64,000 bases of DNA. It comes from Gillisia sp. Hel1_33_143 (GTDB taxonomy: Bacteria; Bacteroidota; Bacteroidia; Flavobacteriales; Flavobacteriaceae). The notes under the pieces were generated by a model that was not told where the DNA came from, made no database searches, and worked only from the letters and a program-made list of their open reading frames with translations. Positions within the stretch are counted from its first letter, which is position 1. Each line of letters opens with the position of its first letter. This document shows positions 17,388 through 27,052 of the stretch, in pieces. A program made the translations under genes and the position numbers. Location: the NCBI RefSeq assembly GCF_900104765.1, contig NZ_LT629737.1:2418001-2482000 (forward strand). Reading direction: 5' to 3'.

Positions 17388-19181
17388 ATGGAGAATTTAG
17401 ATTATGGAATTATAGGAAACTGTAAAAGTGCTGCCTTAATTTCTAAAACCGGAGCTATGGAATGGTGCTGTTTGCCAAATTTTAATTCTGCTTCAGTATT
17501 TGCAAAATTATTGGATGATGAGATAGGAGGGAGTTTTGAATTTAAAGTGAGTGCAGATTATAAAATAACTCAAGAATATCTGTGGGGAACTAATGTTCTA
17601 AGTACCGTTTTTGATAATGGTACTGATGCTTTTCAGCTTATAGATTTTATGCCTAGATATCAAAGAGAAGATCAATCTTATTATGCACCGCCAGATGTTA
17701 TAAGATTTATTAGATTGTTGAAAGGAGCTCCAAAGTTTAAACTTATTTACGACCCAAAGTTGGATTTTGCCAGAGAGAAGACCTTTAATGAAAATAAGGG
17801 AGATTATATAAAGAGTTATACGGAAGAGGGAAAATATGATTCTCTATTTTTATATTCTAATTTCAATCTAGATAAGATCCTCAATCAGGAAGAAATTGAA
17901 TTAAAGGAAAATTCTTACCTGCTTCTAGCATATCACGAAAAACTAATAACACAAACTATAGACAGAGCATATCTTAAATTTCAACGCACCAAGACGTATT
18001 GGATGAATTGGAGTGAGAAGACCACCAAATATAAATATTATAATGAGGAGATCTTAAGAAGTGCACTGGTACTAAAAGCTCTTACTTATAAGAAATCTGG
18101 AGCTGTACTTGCAGCTGCTACTACATCTTTACCAGAAACTATAGGTGAGGAGCGAAATTGGGATTACAGATTTTGCTGGATTAGAGATGCTTCTATGGTT
18201 ATAAAAGTGATGGCAGGATTAGGTCATACCAAATCTGCCAAAGATTTTCTTCAATATATCATCAATATCATCCCCCATAAAGATGAAAAAATTCAGATCA
18301 TGTATGGGATAAATGGTGAAAAGGATCTTACAGAAAATATACTTACTCATTTAAAAGGATATAAAAATTCCGGACCGGTTAGAACGGGTAATGCTGCATA
18401 TATTCAGAAGCAAAATGATATTTACGGAATTTTGATGGAAGTGATCTATCAACAATTTCTTCAGTTTGAAACATCTCTGGAGAATAGTGAAGAATTATGG
18501 ACCATTACTCGAGGTATCGTAAAAATTGTAGAGGAGCATTGGCAAAGTCCAGATAAGGGAATTTGGGAGTTGCGAACTGAAGATAGACATTTTGTTTTTT
18601 CAAAATTACTTTGTTGGGTAGCTGTAGATAGAGCTATTAAGATAGGAGAGATCTTAAGAATGGGTATTAATGATACCAAGTGGAAACAGCTAAGAAATGA
18701 GATATTTGAAGATATTCATGAAAATGGATGGAATGAGGAAATCCAGGCTTATACACAATCTTACGGTTCTAAAGATCTGGATGCTTCTACTTTACTTATG
18801 GAACAATATGGATTTTTGGAAGCGTCAGACCAGAGGTTTATTAGTACAGTGAAGGCTACTAAAAGAGAATTATGTAAAGATGGACTAATGTATCGATATA
18901 AAAATAAAGATGATTTTGGAGAACCTTCATCTTCGTTTACAATTTGTACTTTCTGGCTCATAGATAGTTTGTTTAAGATTGGCGAAGAAAAGGAAGCTAA
19001 AGCTATGTTTGACGATTTACTTTCTCATAGTAATCACTTAGGTCTTTTTAGTGAAGATATAGATTTTAAGACTAAACGATTATTAGGTAATTTCCCTCAG
19101 GCTTATTCACATCTTGCTTTAATTGAAACAGCTGCAAATTTTAGTAAAAGCTATGTTTCCGAAGAAAATATTCAATTTTAA
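17388..19181 (+). CDS. Glycoside hydrolase family 15 protein (glucoamylase or trehalase)
   Basis: A 597-residue cytosolic protein without a signal peptide. The N-terminal beta domain starts DYGIIGNCKSAALISKTGAM and the catalytic (alpha/alpha)6 barrel contains NWDYRFCWIRDASMV, the HWQSPDKGIWELR acidic motif and FGEPSSSFTICTFWLID near the end, matching GH15. Some bacterial GH15 enzymes cleave trehalose, and the divergent trehalose synthesis gene favours that role here, although a glucoamylase acting on other glucans is possible. Its stop overlaps that of the convergent MscS gene by four bases. Confidence 0.88.
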   Translation: MENLDYGIIGNCKSAALISKTGAMEWCCLPNFNSASVFAKLLDDEIGGSFEFKVSADYKITQEYLWGTNVLSTVFDNGTDAFQLIDFMPRYQREDQSYYAPPDVIRFIRLLKGAPKFKLIYDPKLDFAREKTFNENKGDYIKSYTEEGKYDSLFLYSNFNLDKILNQEEIELKENSYLLLAYHEKLITQTIDRAYLKFQRTKTYWMNWSEKTTKYKYYNEEILRSALVLKALTYKKSGAVLAAATTSLPETIGEERNWDYRFCWIRDASMVIKVMAGLGHTKSAKDFLQYIINIIPHKDEKIQIMYGINGEKDLTENILTHLKGYKNSGPVRTGNAAYIQKQNDIYGILMEVIYQQFLQFETSLENSEELWTITRGIVKIVEEHWQSPDKGIWELRTEDRHFVFSKLLCWVAVDRAIKIGEILRMGINDTKWKQLRNEIFEDIHENGWNEEIQAYTQSYGSKDLDASTLLMEQYGFLEASDQRFISTVKATKRELCKDGLMYRYKNKDDFGEPSSSFTICTFWLIDSLFKIGEEKEAKAMFDDLLSHSNHLGLFSEDIDFKTKRLLGNFPQAYSHLALIETAANFSKSYVSEENIQF

Positions 19182-20215
19182 TCAGTTTTTAGACTTACCC
19201 TGGATTTTGGAAGACTTTCAGGGTAATTTTCTTTTATAAATACTAAAAGATGTTCTCTTACATACACTCTCAGATCCCAAGAGGTAGGGGAGTCTTTAGC
19301 GCTCATAAGCGCTCTAATTTCTACAGATCTATCTGTTGCATTTGTTACCTGTAAAACATTGGTCTTTCCATCCCAAAGGGGTGATTTCTCTAAAAGCATT
19401 GTGAGTTCTTCTCTCAATCTATCAAAAGGCACTTCGTAATCTGTATAAATAAATACGGTTCCTAAGATCTCTGCGGTATTTCTAGTCCAGTTCTGAAATG
19501 TGTTTTCAATGAAATAAGTAGATGGAACCACAAGTCTTCTCTTATCCCAAACTCTTACTACTACATAGGTAAGTGTAATTTCTTCAATCCATCCCCATTC
19601 TCCTTCTACAATAACTACATCTTCAATTCTTATGGGCTGAGTTATGGCTATTTGAATTCCTGCCAGTAAGGTAGCTATAGCTTTTTGGGCTGCCAATCCT
19701 ATAATTATTCCTGCTATTCCTGCCGAGGTAAGTAAACTCACTCCAATAGATCTAATACTATCAAAGCTCATTAACGCTATTCCGACAGAAAGAATAATTA
19801 TTAGAAAAATTATGATATTTTCTAAGATCATAAATTGAGTATAGACTTTTCTAGCCTTCAGATTATCTGAAGTAGAAACATCGTACTTCTTAAGAATCCT
19901 TGCCTTAAAAACCTTGAGGATAATGATCAAGAACCAAGCGGTACTTAATATAATTCCTATAGTGCTTAGATGCCCAATTACAGTATAGGTATATTCAAAT
20001 CTAAATAATCTTATTATAAGTGCTATTTGACAAAAGAGGGAAATCAAAAAAATTAGCAAAGGTATCCATATTCTATTGGCGAAATTTACTGGCAATATAT
20101 TACTTGGGTCTTTTCCTATTTTCTTTAGACCGTAATAGGCAAGAGTAAAAGTAACTATGATGGCACAGATGCCAATTATTAAATAATCTATTAGTTCTTT
20201 GTTGAATGAAACCAT
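19178..20215 (-). CDS. MscS-family mechanosensitive channel, 345 residues
   Basis: About five membrane helices fill the first 175 residues. The pore helix and beta domain follow: AGIAGIIIGLAAQKAIATLL, GIQIAITQPIRIEDVVIVEG, WGWIEEITLTYVVVRVWDKR and the C-terminal alpha/beta domain. The protein should form a heptameric channel in the inner membrane that releases solutes when turgor rises. Position next to the trehalose genes suggests a valve for that osmolyte (inference). It shares a family with the larger channel gene upstream (20772-22538). Confidence 0.9.
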   Translation of the reverse strand: MVSFNKELIDYLIIGICAIIVTFTLAYYGLKKIGKDPSNILPVNFANRIWIPLLIFLISLFCQIALIIRLFRFEYTYTVIGHLSTIGIILSTAWFLIIILKVFKARILKKYDVSTSDNLKARKVYTQFMILENIIIFLIIILSVGIALMSFDSIRSIGVSLLTSAGIAGIIIGLAAQKAIATLLAGIQIAITQPIRIEDVVIVEGEWGWIEEITLTYVVVRVWDKRRLVVPSTYFIENTFQNWTRNTAEILGTVFIYTDYEVPFDRLREELTMLLEKSPLWDGKTNVLQVTNATDRSVEIRALMSAKDSPTSWDLRVYVREHLLVFIKENYPESLPKSRVSLKTD

Positions 20216-20771
20216 TTTTATTGTTGATGTAATCTATATCTATCATTATTAAAAATAGGCCTTTGAAGTTTATGCTACAAAGAATTCGAACAGAATTAAC
20301 CTATAAGCTTTTCGTAAAAATAAAATGCCTTCTGGTTAGGGTGGCTTTTATAAGTATTGAATTAGAATTCTGTGGCCATCGTTGCTCTTTTTTATAGAAC
20401 TAGTAGGTGCTTTTCTTAATCGAGATTTCAACCTATAGAACATTTAGATTTATACTTATCTAAATAAGGGTAATTAACAGTGGAATAGAAATTTTGGTTA
20501 GATCCTTCCCAAGATATCTAATAACCTATAAAATCAAATTTTAAATTTAGATTTATAAATTTTAATTAATGATATGGTTACTCCGTTCTTCATGCCAATA
20601 TCACTTGCAAATAAAGTTTTAAGATTGTCTGTTGATATTATATCTTTTTGTTATTCTACACTAGTATGAGTAACTCATATATCTTAAATTGAACCTAAAC
20701 ACACTAGTTCCATTTTGCGTATGTATACTTTGACTAAATTTTATAACACCTAGATTTTTTGGATATTCATA
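20216..20771. other. Non-coding gap between the two MscS genes
   Basis: This 556-base AT-rich stretch has no supported reading frame. It holds a hairpin (ATTTAGAT 20452-20459 with ATCTAAAT 20468-20475), an inverted repeat TATGAGT-A-ACTCATA at 20665-20679, and ACACTAG twice close together (around 20658 and 20700). The region should carry the promoter of the 345-residue channel. I cannot tell whether it includes a decayed gene. Confidence 0.5.
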
Positions 20772-22538
20772 TCAATCAAATTGATCAGTTTCATCGTTGA
20801 TTTTTTGAATACTCACACGTTGTTTAGAAAGGTAGAGTCCATCTTCTAGTTCACACACATATTTAATAAGCTCTTCACGTAATTTACATCTAAGGTTCCA
20901 AACGCTAGAAAAGTCCTTTGCGCTACAAAGACATCTCATTTTGAGAGTTTTCTCGGTAATCTCGGTAACTTCAACTATAGGTTCATAATCTTGGTCCCAA
21001 TCTTCAGATTGCTTTAAAAGTTCAGAAAATTTTTCTCTTACTTTTTGAACATCAATTCTATAATCAGCTACAATTTCAATTTCCCCTAATTTTTGCGAAT
21101 TGGTTATAGATAGGTTTTTAAAACTTTCAGATATAACATCTCTTAGGGGAATAATTTTGCGATGCAAATTCCACGTTCTCACTATAAGATATGTAAAGCG
21201 AATATCTTCAACAAAACCATAATCACCTTCAATAATTAAAGCATCTCCAATTCTAACAGGTTTTGTGATTGCTATTTGTATACCGGCAATAATATTACCC
21301 AACGTACTTTGTGCTGCAATACCTAAAACAACCGTAGCTATTCCAGCAGATGCCATCAAAGAAATTCCTAAATTTTCTAGGGAAGGGAACTGTGATAGCA
21401 TTATATAGGCTGAAGTAATGACTATTGCAAAAATAAAAATTCTTCTACCAACAGAAATGTAGGTTAACATCCTTCTAGACTCACTGTTTTCTTCTGCTGT
21501 AATATCACCAATTTTACTTTTAGTAAAAAAATCCATGATATAATCTATAAGTCTCATAATTAGCCAAGTAAAAATAATAATTACTGATAGCAATAGAATA
21601 GCATAGATACCTCTGGCCAAAGGACCTGAGAATGATATTAATTTATTGAGTAGCAAATAAAATATTAAGACTCCTATCGCAGAACCAGCGGGAGATGATA
21701 ATTTATTAGCGATATCTTTTATCCAATATGTATTTGAACTAGAAAAGATCTTTCTAATGATTATGGCAACGCCTTTAGCAATTAGATAGGATATAATTAT
21801 TAAGAGTAAAGTTCCAAAGTATTTCCAAAATGGAATATCAAGTATTTTAAAGCTTATCCAAGTAGGCATTATCTTATCTAACTTTCTAGGACCATAGATT
21901 TTATAAAGCGGTTCAATATTCTCTACGGTTTGAGAAGAAATAAGCCATAGCGGTCCATTGTCCTTATATTTTAAGCGTTGTAAGCGAAATACAATGTCCC
22001 GTCCATCCATTTCTATTTCTCCAAACTTTATACTTCTTCTTGGTTTACCCGCAACTGCCTTATTTGTGGAAGTGCTAATATCTACTTGTCCATCTGGCCT
22101 ATCTGGAATATTATCCCAAGAAATGAGAACACGTTGTTCTATTACGAAGAACAATTTTTCCGTAATTATTGCTGCATCTTTTTTTGAAATATTATCAGAC
22201 AGTAAATTGAAATTTAGCGCGTAAGCTGCTTCATCAAATTTTTTATTTCTAGAACTTACTATAAAATGTTCTAAAGTAGCCTGTGGGGAGGTTAAATTAA
22301 ATTCCTTTGGAGGTAAGCCAATAGCCTCGTTAAGTTGATTAACAATATAATAACCTTCGGAATATTCTACTAATGGATTTTGATCATAATTCAAGCTATC
22401 ATTAACAATAAGACTTTTATCTGGTGAATTTTGGTCTTCTGTTTTGGTGCTATCTTTTTCATTTTGATATGCAAAAGTATTTTGAAAACTAACTATAAAT
22501 CCAATAAGTAGCCAGATTCGAACTAATATTTTTATCAT
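20772..22538 (-). CDS. MscS-family mechanosensitive channel with large exported N-terminal domain
   Basis: A 588-residue channel protein. I placed the start at the ATG at 22538, because it gives a clean signal peptide (MIKILVRIWLLIGFIVSFQN); a longer frame from a GTG at 22595 would begin inside the terminator of the upstream gene. Residues about 25-220 form a periplasmic domain, then come about five membrane helices and the MscS core (ASAGIATVVLGIAAQSTLGN, GIQIAITKPVRIGDALIIEG, VEDIRFTYLIVRTWN). It resembles long MscS homologues with extra periplasmic parts. It probably protects against hypo-osmotic shock. Confidence 0.88.
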   Translation of the reverse strand: MIKILVRIWLLIGFIVSFQNTFAYQNEKDSTKTEDQNSPDKSLIVNDSLNYDQNPLVEYSEGYYIVNQLNEAIGLPPKEFNLTSPQATLEHFIVSSRNKKFDEAAYALNFNLLSDNISKKDAAIITEKLFFVIEQRVLISWDNIPDRPDGQVDISTSTNKAVAGKPRRSIKFGEIEMDGRDIVFRLQRLKYKDNGPLWLISSQTVENIEPLYKIYGPRKLDKIMPTWISFKILDIPFWKYFGTLLLIIISYLIAKGVAIIIRKIFSSSNTYWIKDIANKLSSPAGSAIGVLIFYLLLNKLISFSGPLARGIYAILLLSVIIIFTWLIMRLIDYIMDFFTKSKIGDITAEENSESRRMLTYISVGRRIFIFAIVITSAYIMLSQFPSLENLGISLMASAGIATVVLGIAAQSTLGNIIAGIQIAITKPVRIGDALIIEGDYGFVEDIRFTYLIVRTWNLHRKIIPLRDVISESFKNLSITNSQKLGEIEIVADYRIDVQKVREKFSELLKQSEDWDQDYEPIVEVTEITEKTLKMRCLCSAKDFSSVWNLRCKLREELIKYVCELEDGLYLSKQRVSIQKINDETDQFD

Positions 22539-22587
22539 ATGATCATTTGTTGATATTGGATAATATAGAAAATAATTATAAATTAAA

Positions 22588-22612
22588 AAAGCCACCTAAT
22601 TTGGGTGGCTTT
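22588..22612 (-). terminator. Terminator region upstream of the long MscS gene
   Basis: AAAGCCACC at 22588-22596 pairs with GGTGGCTTT at 22604-22612 around a seven-base loop, with A/T runs on both sides. It lies 24 bases past the stop of the M43 protease gene on the minus strand. Confidence 0.85.
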
Positions 22613-22636
22613 AAAATAAGATAAATAAGGTGTGTT

Positions 22637-23695
22637 TTAGTTAGCCATTGCTTGTCTTGGTCCTCCACTCATAAAAATAGTTCTAAGTCTTTCTTTTTGA
22701 CCATTAGAGAACATATACATACATGCATCATTAGTATAATCCATATAGTTCATAGTCATATCAGTAGATCTACAATTTACGGTAGGGTATGATGGACAAC
22801 CATAATTTGGTGCATCTGAAGAAGGGGTATCTGCAACAAAATCATCTTGTTGACATCTACCATCACCCCAGATATGACGTAGGTTTAAGTAGTGACCAAC
22901 CTCATGAGTTGCGGTTCTACCTTTATTGAATGGAGCAGAGACATAACCTGTGCTACCAAAGTAATTTGGTCCTATTACTACACCATCTGTGGATGATGGT
23001 CCACCTGGAAATTGTGCATAACCAAGAATTCCTCCTCCAATATTACAAACCCAGATATTTAGTGTAGAAGATGGAGTTACGGGTGGGTACTGACTCTTTA
23101 CAGCATCATTTGTTCCCCACTGGGTGGTAGAATTACTATATCTGCGCACACCAGCTAAAGTAAATTGAATTTCAGAATCTGCAGCTAGCCCAGCAAATTC
23201 TGAAGGAATATTACTTCTATCTCCATTTGTTGCTCTAAAGTCATTATTTAAAACTGCAAGTTGAGAATTGATCTGAGCATCAGAAATATTTTCTTGAGAA
23301 TTGCTGTATACAACAGTTATTACTACAGGAATAGAAATTACTCCTAAGTTATCTGAAACAGGAGGGGTAGGTCCACCACCTCCGGATCCTGGTTTGCCTT
23401 TTTGCCCGTTAGACGATTTAGCAAGTATAGATCTTGTGTTATGTTCTATATCATACATCTTTTTATAAAGCTTCTCATCCTTATTTAGCATGTGATTAAG
23501 ATGTTGCATAGAATAACAATTTTTCTTGCCTTCTGCAGCTTTAAACTCATCATTTGCGGTAAAATCGGTGTAAACATAAAAGTCACTCATATCTACGTTT
23601 TCTTGAGCAATTTCATCCACATTTTCTGATTGGTCATCATTACACGATGTGAACATCAAAGCCATAGCAGCCATTCCTAAAATTAATTTTTTCAT
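22637..23695 (-). CDS. M43 pappalysin-like zinc metalloprotease lipoprotein
   Basis: A 352-residue secreted protease. The signal ends in a lipobox (MAALMFTSC, cysteine at about 18). A Gly/Pro linker (GKPGSGGGGPTPPVSD) separates an N-terminal propeptide-like part from the catalytic domain. The zinc motif is ATHEVGHYLNLRHIWGDG (HExxHxxxxxH, the metzincin form) and the Met-turn is MTMNYMDYTNDACMYMF, together diagnostic of M43 cytophagalysin/pappalysin enzymes. It probably degrades or processes proteins outside the cell. Its gene is monocistronic, bounded by two similar terminators. Confidence 0.9.
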   Translation of the reverse strand: MKKLILGMAAMALMFTSCNDDQSENVDEIAQENVDMSDFYVYTDFTANDEFKAAEGKKNCYSMQHLNHMLNKDEKLYKKMYDIEHNTRSILAKSSNGQKGKPGSGGGGPTPPVSDNLGVISIPVVITVVYSNSQENISDAQINSQLAVLNNDFRATNGDRSNIPSEFAGLAADSEIQFTLAGVRRYSNSTTQWGTNDAVKSQYPPVTPSSTLNIWVCNIGGGILGYAQFPGGPSSTDGVVIGPNYFGSTGYVSAPFNKGRTATHEVGHYLNLRHIWGDGRCQQDDFVADTPSSDAPNYGCPSYPTVNCRSTDMTMNYMDYTNDACMYMFSNGQKERLRTIFMSGGPRQAMAN

Positions 23696-23853
23696 TTGTT
23701 AAGTTTGTTAGGGATTAAGCCTACAATATATAATATTATAGCAATTACCTTAACAAATAATTAATATTTTAATGAACATAGTACGATATGGTTATTCTTA
23801 TTAATTGATTTACAATAGTTAACATCATTAAAATTTAACAATTAAAAAATAAA

Positions 23854-23879
23854 AAGCCACCTTAATTACAAGGTGGCTT
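23854..23879 (-). terminator. Terminator of the beta-oxidation operon
   Basis: AAGCCACCTT at 23854-23863 pairs with AAGGTGGCTT at 23870-23879, followed on the minus strand by a T-rich run. It lies 25 bases past the acyl-CoA dehydrogenase stop. Confidence 0.9.
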
Positions 23880-23904
23880 AATAATATGATAATTTTAAAG
23901 CTTC

Positions 23905-25719
23905 TTAGAAACAATATTTGTTTTCTGAAGTTAATTTATCAGCAATCATATTTCTCAATTCAACTACGTTAGGCTGATTTTGATATTTAGTGAAACGTTT
24001 AAGTCCCATTAACATCATACGTTGCTCATCTCCTTCAGCAAAAGATACAATTGCTTCTTTCGCTTTTTGAGTGATAGTATCTACAGCATGATATAGGTAC
24101 AACTTTGTCATAGCTATTTGTTCTTTTTGTTGATCTTCTCCAAAACGCTTCGCATTTTTTTCAGTTCTTAACAAAGTAGATTCTGCCATATATACTTCAA
24201 TAAGAATATCTGAAGAAGCTAAAAGTAATTGCTGATGATCTTCTAATTGTGGACCAAATTTTTGAACTGCACTTCCGGCAACCATTAAAAACACTTTCTT
24301 AAGGTTAGCCAAAAGTTCTTTTTCTTCTGCAAATAATTCAGAATAATCTGGTTTGTCAAAAGATGGAATTCCAGTAAGTTCTTCCCCAACTTTAGTTGCA
24401 GGTCCTAAAAGATCTACATGGCCTTTCATGGCTTTCTTTACCAACATTCCAACCGCTAACATTCTGTTAATCTCATTGGTACCTTCGTAAATACGAGAGA
24501 TACGGGCATCTCTCCATGCAGATTCCATTGGAGTGTCTGCAGAGAATCCCATTCCTCCATATACCTGAATACCTTCATCGCTACAGTTTTGAACGTCTTC
24601 TGAACAAGCTACTTTTAGAATTGAACATTCTATTGCATATTCTTCAACACTCTTTAATTCTGCATCTGCATGAGAGTTTCCTTCTTCGGTTCTAAGAGTT
24701 ATTCTATCTTCAATATTTTTAGCAGCTCTGTAAGATGCAGATTCTCCGGCATAAGCTGAAGTAGCCATTTCGGCTAATTTAGATTTAATAGCTCCAAACT
24801 GAGCAATAGGAGTATTGAATTGTGTACGCTCATTAGCATAGCTTACAGAACTTGTAATAACTCTTCTCTGAGCGTCTAAACAAGCTGCAGCCAACTTAAT
24901 TCTACCTACGTTCAAAGCATTCATTGCGATCTTAAAACCGTTACCTCTTTCAGATAGCATATTTTCTGCCGGAACTTTTGTCTCATTAAAGAATACTTGG
25001 CGAGTAGAAGAGGAGTGAATACCCAATTTCTTTTCTTCTTCCCCAAAAGAAATTCCGTTTGGATTTTCTTTATCATATTCAACAATAAATCCGGTGATGT
25101 ATTTATCATCTTCAATACGGGCAAAAACTATAAAAGTATGAGCAAATCCTGCATTGGAGATCCACATTTTCTGTCCGCTAATGCTGTAAGACTTTCCGTC
25201 TTCAGAAAGAACAGCTTTAGTCTTTCCAGAGTTGGCATCACTACCTGCACCTGGCTCTGTAAGGCAATAAGCTCCAAACCACTCTCCGGTAGCTAATTTT
25301 GGAACATATTTTTTCTTTTGTTCTTCAGTTCCGTATAGAGTTATTGGCATAGTTCCAATTCCCGTATGTGCTCCAAACGCAGTTGCTACAGATCCGGTTG
25401 CACCAGAAATATAATCACATACTAACATTGTAGAAACAAATCCCATTCCCAAACCATCATATTCTTCAGGAACAGAAATACCTAGAAAACCAAGTTCTCC
25501 AGCTTTTTCCATCACCTCTTTGGTTAGAGCATAATTCTTTTGTTCAAATTCTTCTTTCTTAGGCCAGATCTCACGGTCTACAAATTCTTTAACCGAGTCT
25601 TTCATCATATTTTGCTCCTCGTTGAAATCTTCTGGAGTAAAAACATCTTCGCACTTGGTTTCTTTTACAAGAAATTGTCCACCGCGTAATAGATCTTTGT
25701 TCGTTGCTGTATCGCTCAT
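23905..25719 (-). CDS. Acyl-CoA dehydrogenase
   Basis: A 604-residue FAD enzyme that makes the trans-2-enoyl-CoA in the first step of beta-oxidation. The N-terminal helical domain is followed by CLTEPGAGSDANSGKTKAVL, KMWISNAGFAHTFIVFARI, the C-terminal acyl-CoA dehydrogenase domain with VQVYGGMGFSADTPMESAWR-type residues, and the catalytic-glutamate motif IYEGTNEINR. About 170 extra residues extend the C-terminus, as in long bacterial members. It is the last gene of the operon MarR-hydratase/dehydrogenase-thiolase-ACAD. Chain-length preference is unknown. Confidence 0.93.
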   Translation of the reverse strand: MSDTATNKDLLRGGQFLVKETKCEDVFTPEDFNEEQNMMKDSVKEFVDREIWPKKEEFEQKNYALTKEVMEKAGELGFLGISVPEEYDGLGMGFVSTMLVCDYISGATGSVATAFGAHTGIGTMPITLYGTEEQKKKYVPKLATGEWFGAYCLTEPGAGSDANSGKTKAVLSEDGKSYSISGQKMWISNAGFAHTFIVFARIEDDKYITGFIVEYDKENPNGISFGEEEKKLGIHSSSTRQVFFNETKVPAENMLSERGNGFKIAMNALNVGRIKLAAACLDAQRRVITSSVSYANERTQFNTPIAQFGAIKSKLAEMATSAYAGESASYRAAKNIEDRITLRTEEGNSHADAELKSVEEYAIECSILKVACSEDVQNCSDEGIQVYGGMGFSADTPMESAWRDARISRIYEGTNEINRMLAVGMLVKKAMKGHVDLLGPATKVGEELTGIPSFDKPDYSELFAEEKELLANLKKVFLMVAGSAVQKFGPQLEDHQQLLLASSDILIEVYMAESTLLRTEKNAKRFGEDQQKEQIAMTKLYLYHAVDTITQKAKEAIVSFAEGDEQRMMLMGLKRFTKYQNQPNVVELRNMIADKLTSENKYCF

Positions 25720-25800
25720 TTTATTTTATTGAATGTTGAATTATAAAATCTTATAGTCGATTATAATTCAGATTGGTTAATACTATTTAAATTGAATTAA

Positions 25801-26988
25801 TTAAAATACCTCGTAAACACCTGCAGCACCTTGTCCGGTACCCACGCACATAGTTACCATGGCGTATTTATTCTTTAATTCACGTTTTTTCATTTCATCG
25901 AAGATCTGAACAGATAATTTTGCTCCTGTACATCCTAGTGGGTGACCCATAGAGATAGCTCCACCATTTACATTTACAATATCCTTATTCAAACCTAGTT
26001 CTCTAATAACTGCAAGAGATTGAGAAGCAAAAGCTTCGTTCAACTCGAACAATTCAATGTCATTTTGTTTCAATCCACCTTGTTTTAAAGCCTTTGGAAT
26101 TGCATAAACAGGTCCCATCCCCATAATTTTAGGTTCTAATCCTACCGGAGCATAACTTACTAATCTAGCAATTGGCTCCAGATTCATCTCTTTCATCATT
26201 TCTTCACTCATAACCATAACAAAGGCAGCACCATCACTCATTTGTGATGAGTTTCCGGCAGTTACACTTCCACCATCTGCAAATACAGGTCTCAATTTGT
26301 TCAATACTTCAATAGAAGTATCTGCTCTTGGACCTTCATCTTCAGTTACTGTATAAGACTTGGTTTGTTTTTTTCCATCAGGACCAACAAAAGTCTCGTT
26401 AACAGTAATTGGGACGATCTGATCTTTAAATCTTCCTTCTTTTTGAGCTTTTAAGGCTCTTTGGTGAGAAGTGAAGGCAAATTCATCTTGATCTTCTCTA
26501 GAGATCTTGTATCTATTTGCAACCTCTTCTGCAGTAAGACCCATTCCCCAGTAATAATCTTCATTGCCTTCTTTGGCCACTTTGTAGTCTGGCGTTGGTT
26601 TATATCCTCCCATTGGGATATAACTCATGCTTTCTGCACCACCTGCAATAATACAATCTGCCATTCCGCTCTGTATTTTTGCTGAAGCAATGGCAATGGT
26701 TTCCAATCCAGATGCGCAATAACGGTTCACGGTCATTCCAGGAACGTCTTCCACCTTAAGACCCATAAGAGAGATGAATCTACCTACGTTAAGTCCTTGT
26801 TCTGCTTCAGGCATTGCGTTTCCTACAATAACATCATCAATTCGAGATTTATCAAAATTTGGAACTTTGTCCATCATGTATTGAATAGTTTCTGCTGCTA
26901 ATTCATCAGGTCTTTTAAATCTGAACACTCCGCGAGGAGCTTTTCCAACTGCAGTTCTATATGCTTTAACTATATATGCTGTTTTCAT
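25801..26988 (-). CDS. fadA: Acetyl-CoA C-acyltransferase (3-ketoacyl-CoA thiolase)
   Basis: A 395-residue thiolase, the final step of beta-oxidation. The nucleophile cysteine is in VNRYCASGLETIA (about residue 90), and the other catalytic sites are NEAFASQ, GGAISMGHPLGCTGA and the second cysteine in MVTMCVGTGQGAAG. The length matches the family. It lies between the fused hydratase/dehydrogenase gene (65 bases) and the acyl-CoA dehydrogenase gene (82 bases), on the same strand. Confidence 0.95.
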   Translation of the reverse strand: MKTAYIVKAYRTAVGKAPRGVFRFKRPDELAAETIQYMMDKVPNFDKSRIDDVIVGNAMPEAEQGLNVGRFISLMGLKVEDVPGMTVNRYCASGLETIAIASAKIQSGMADCIIAGGAESMSYIPMGGYKPTPDYKVAKEGNEDYYWGMGLTAEEVANRYKISREDQDEFAFTSHQRALKAQKEGRFKDQIVPITVNETFVGPDGKKQTKSYTVTEDEGPRADTSIEVLNKLRPVFADGGSVTAGNSSQMSDGAAFVMVMSEEMMKEMNLEPIARLVSYAPVGLEPKIMGMGPVYAIPKALKQGGLKQNDIELFELNEAFASQSLAVIRELGLNKDIVNVNGGAISMGHPLGCTGAKLSVQIFDEMKKRELKNKYAMVTMCVGTGQGAAGVYEVF

Positions 26989-27052
26989 TTTTATTGTCTT
27001 TTTAGATTGAAGAGTTTATAACCTCCTTAAAATTTATTTCTACTTTTAAGTA

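Noticed and set aside
20216-20771. Possible decayed gene between the MscS genes
   Set aside because: Six-frame reading gave only short frames without recognisable motifs, so no gene or pseudogene is claimed.
22539-22595. GTG start for the long MscS gene, adding 19 residues
   Set aside because: The GTG is inside the terminator hairpin of the upstream gene, and the ATG at 22538 gives a better signal peptide.
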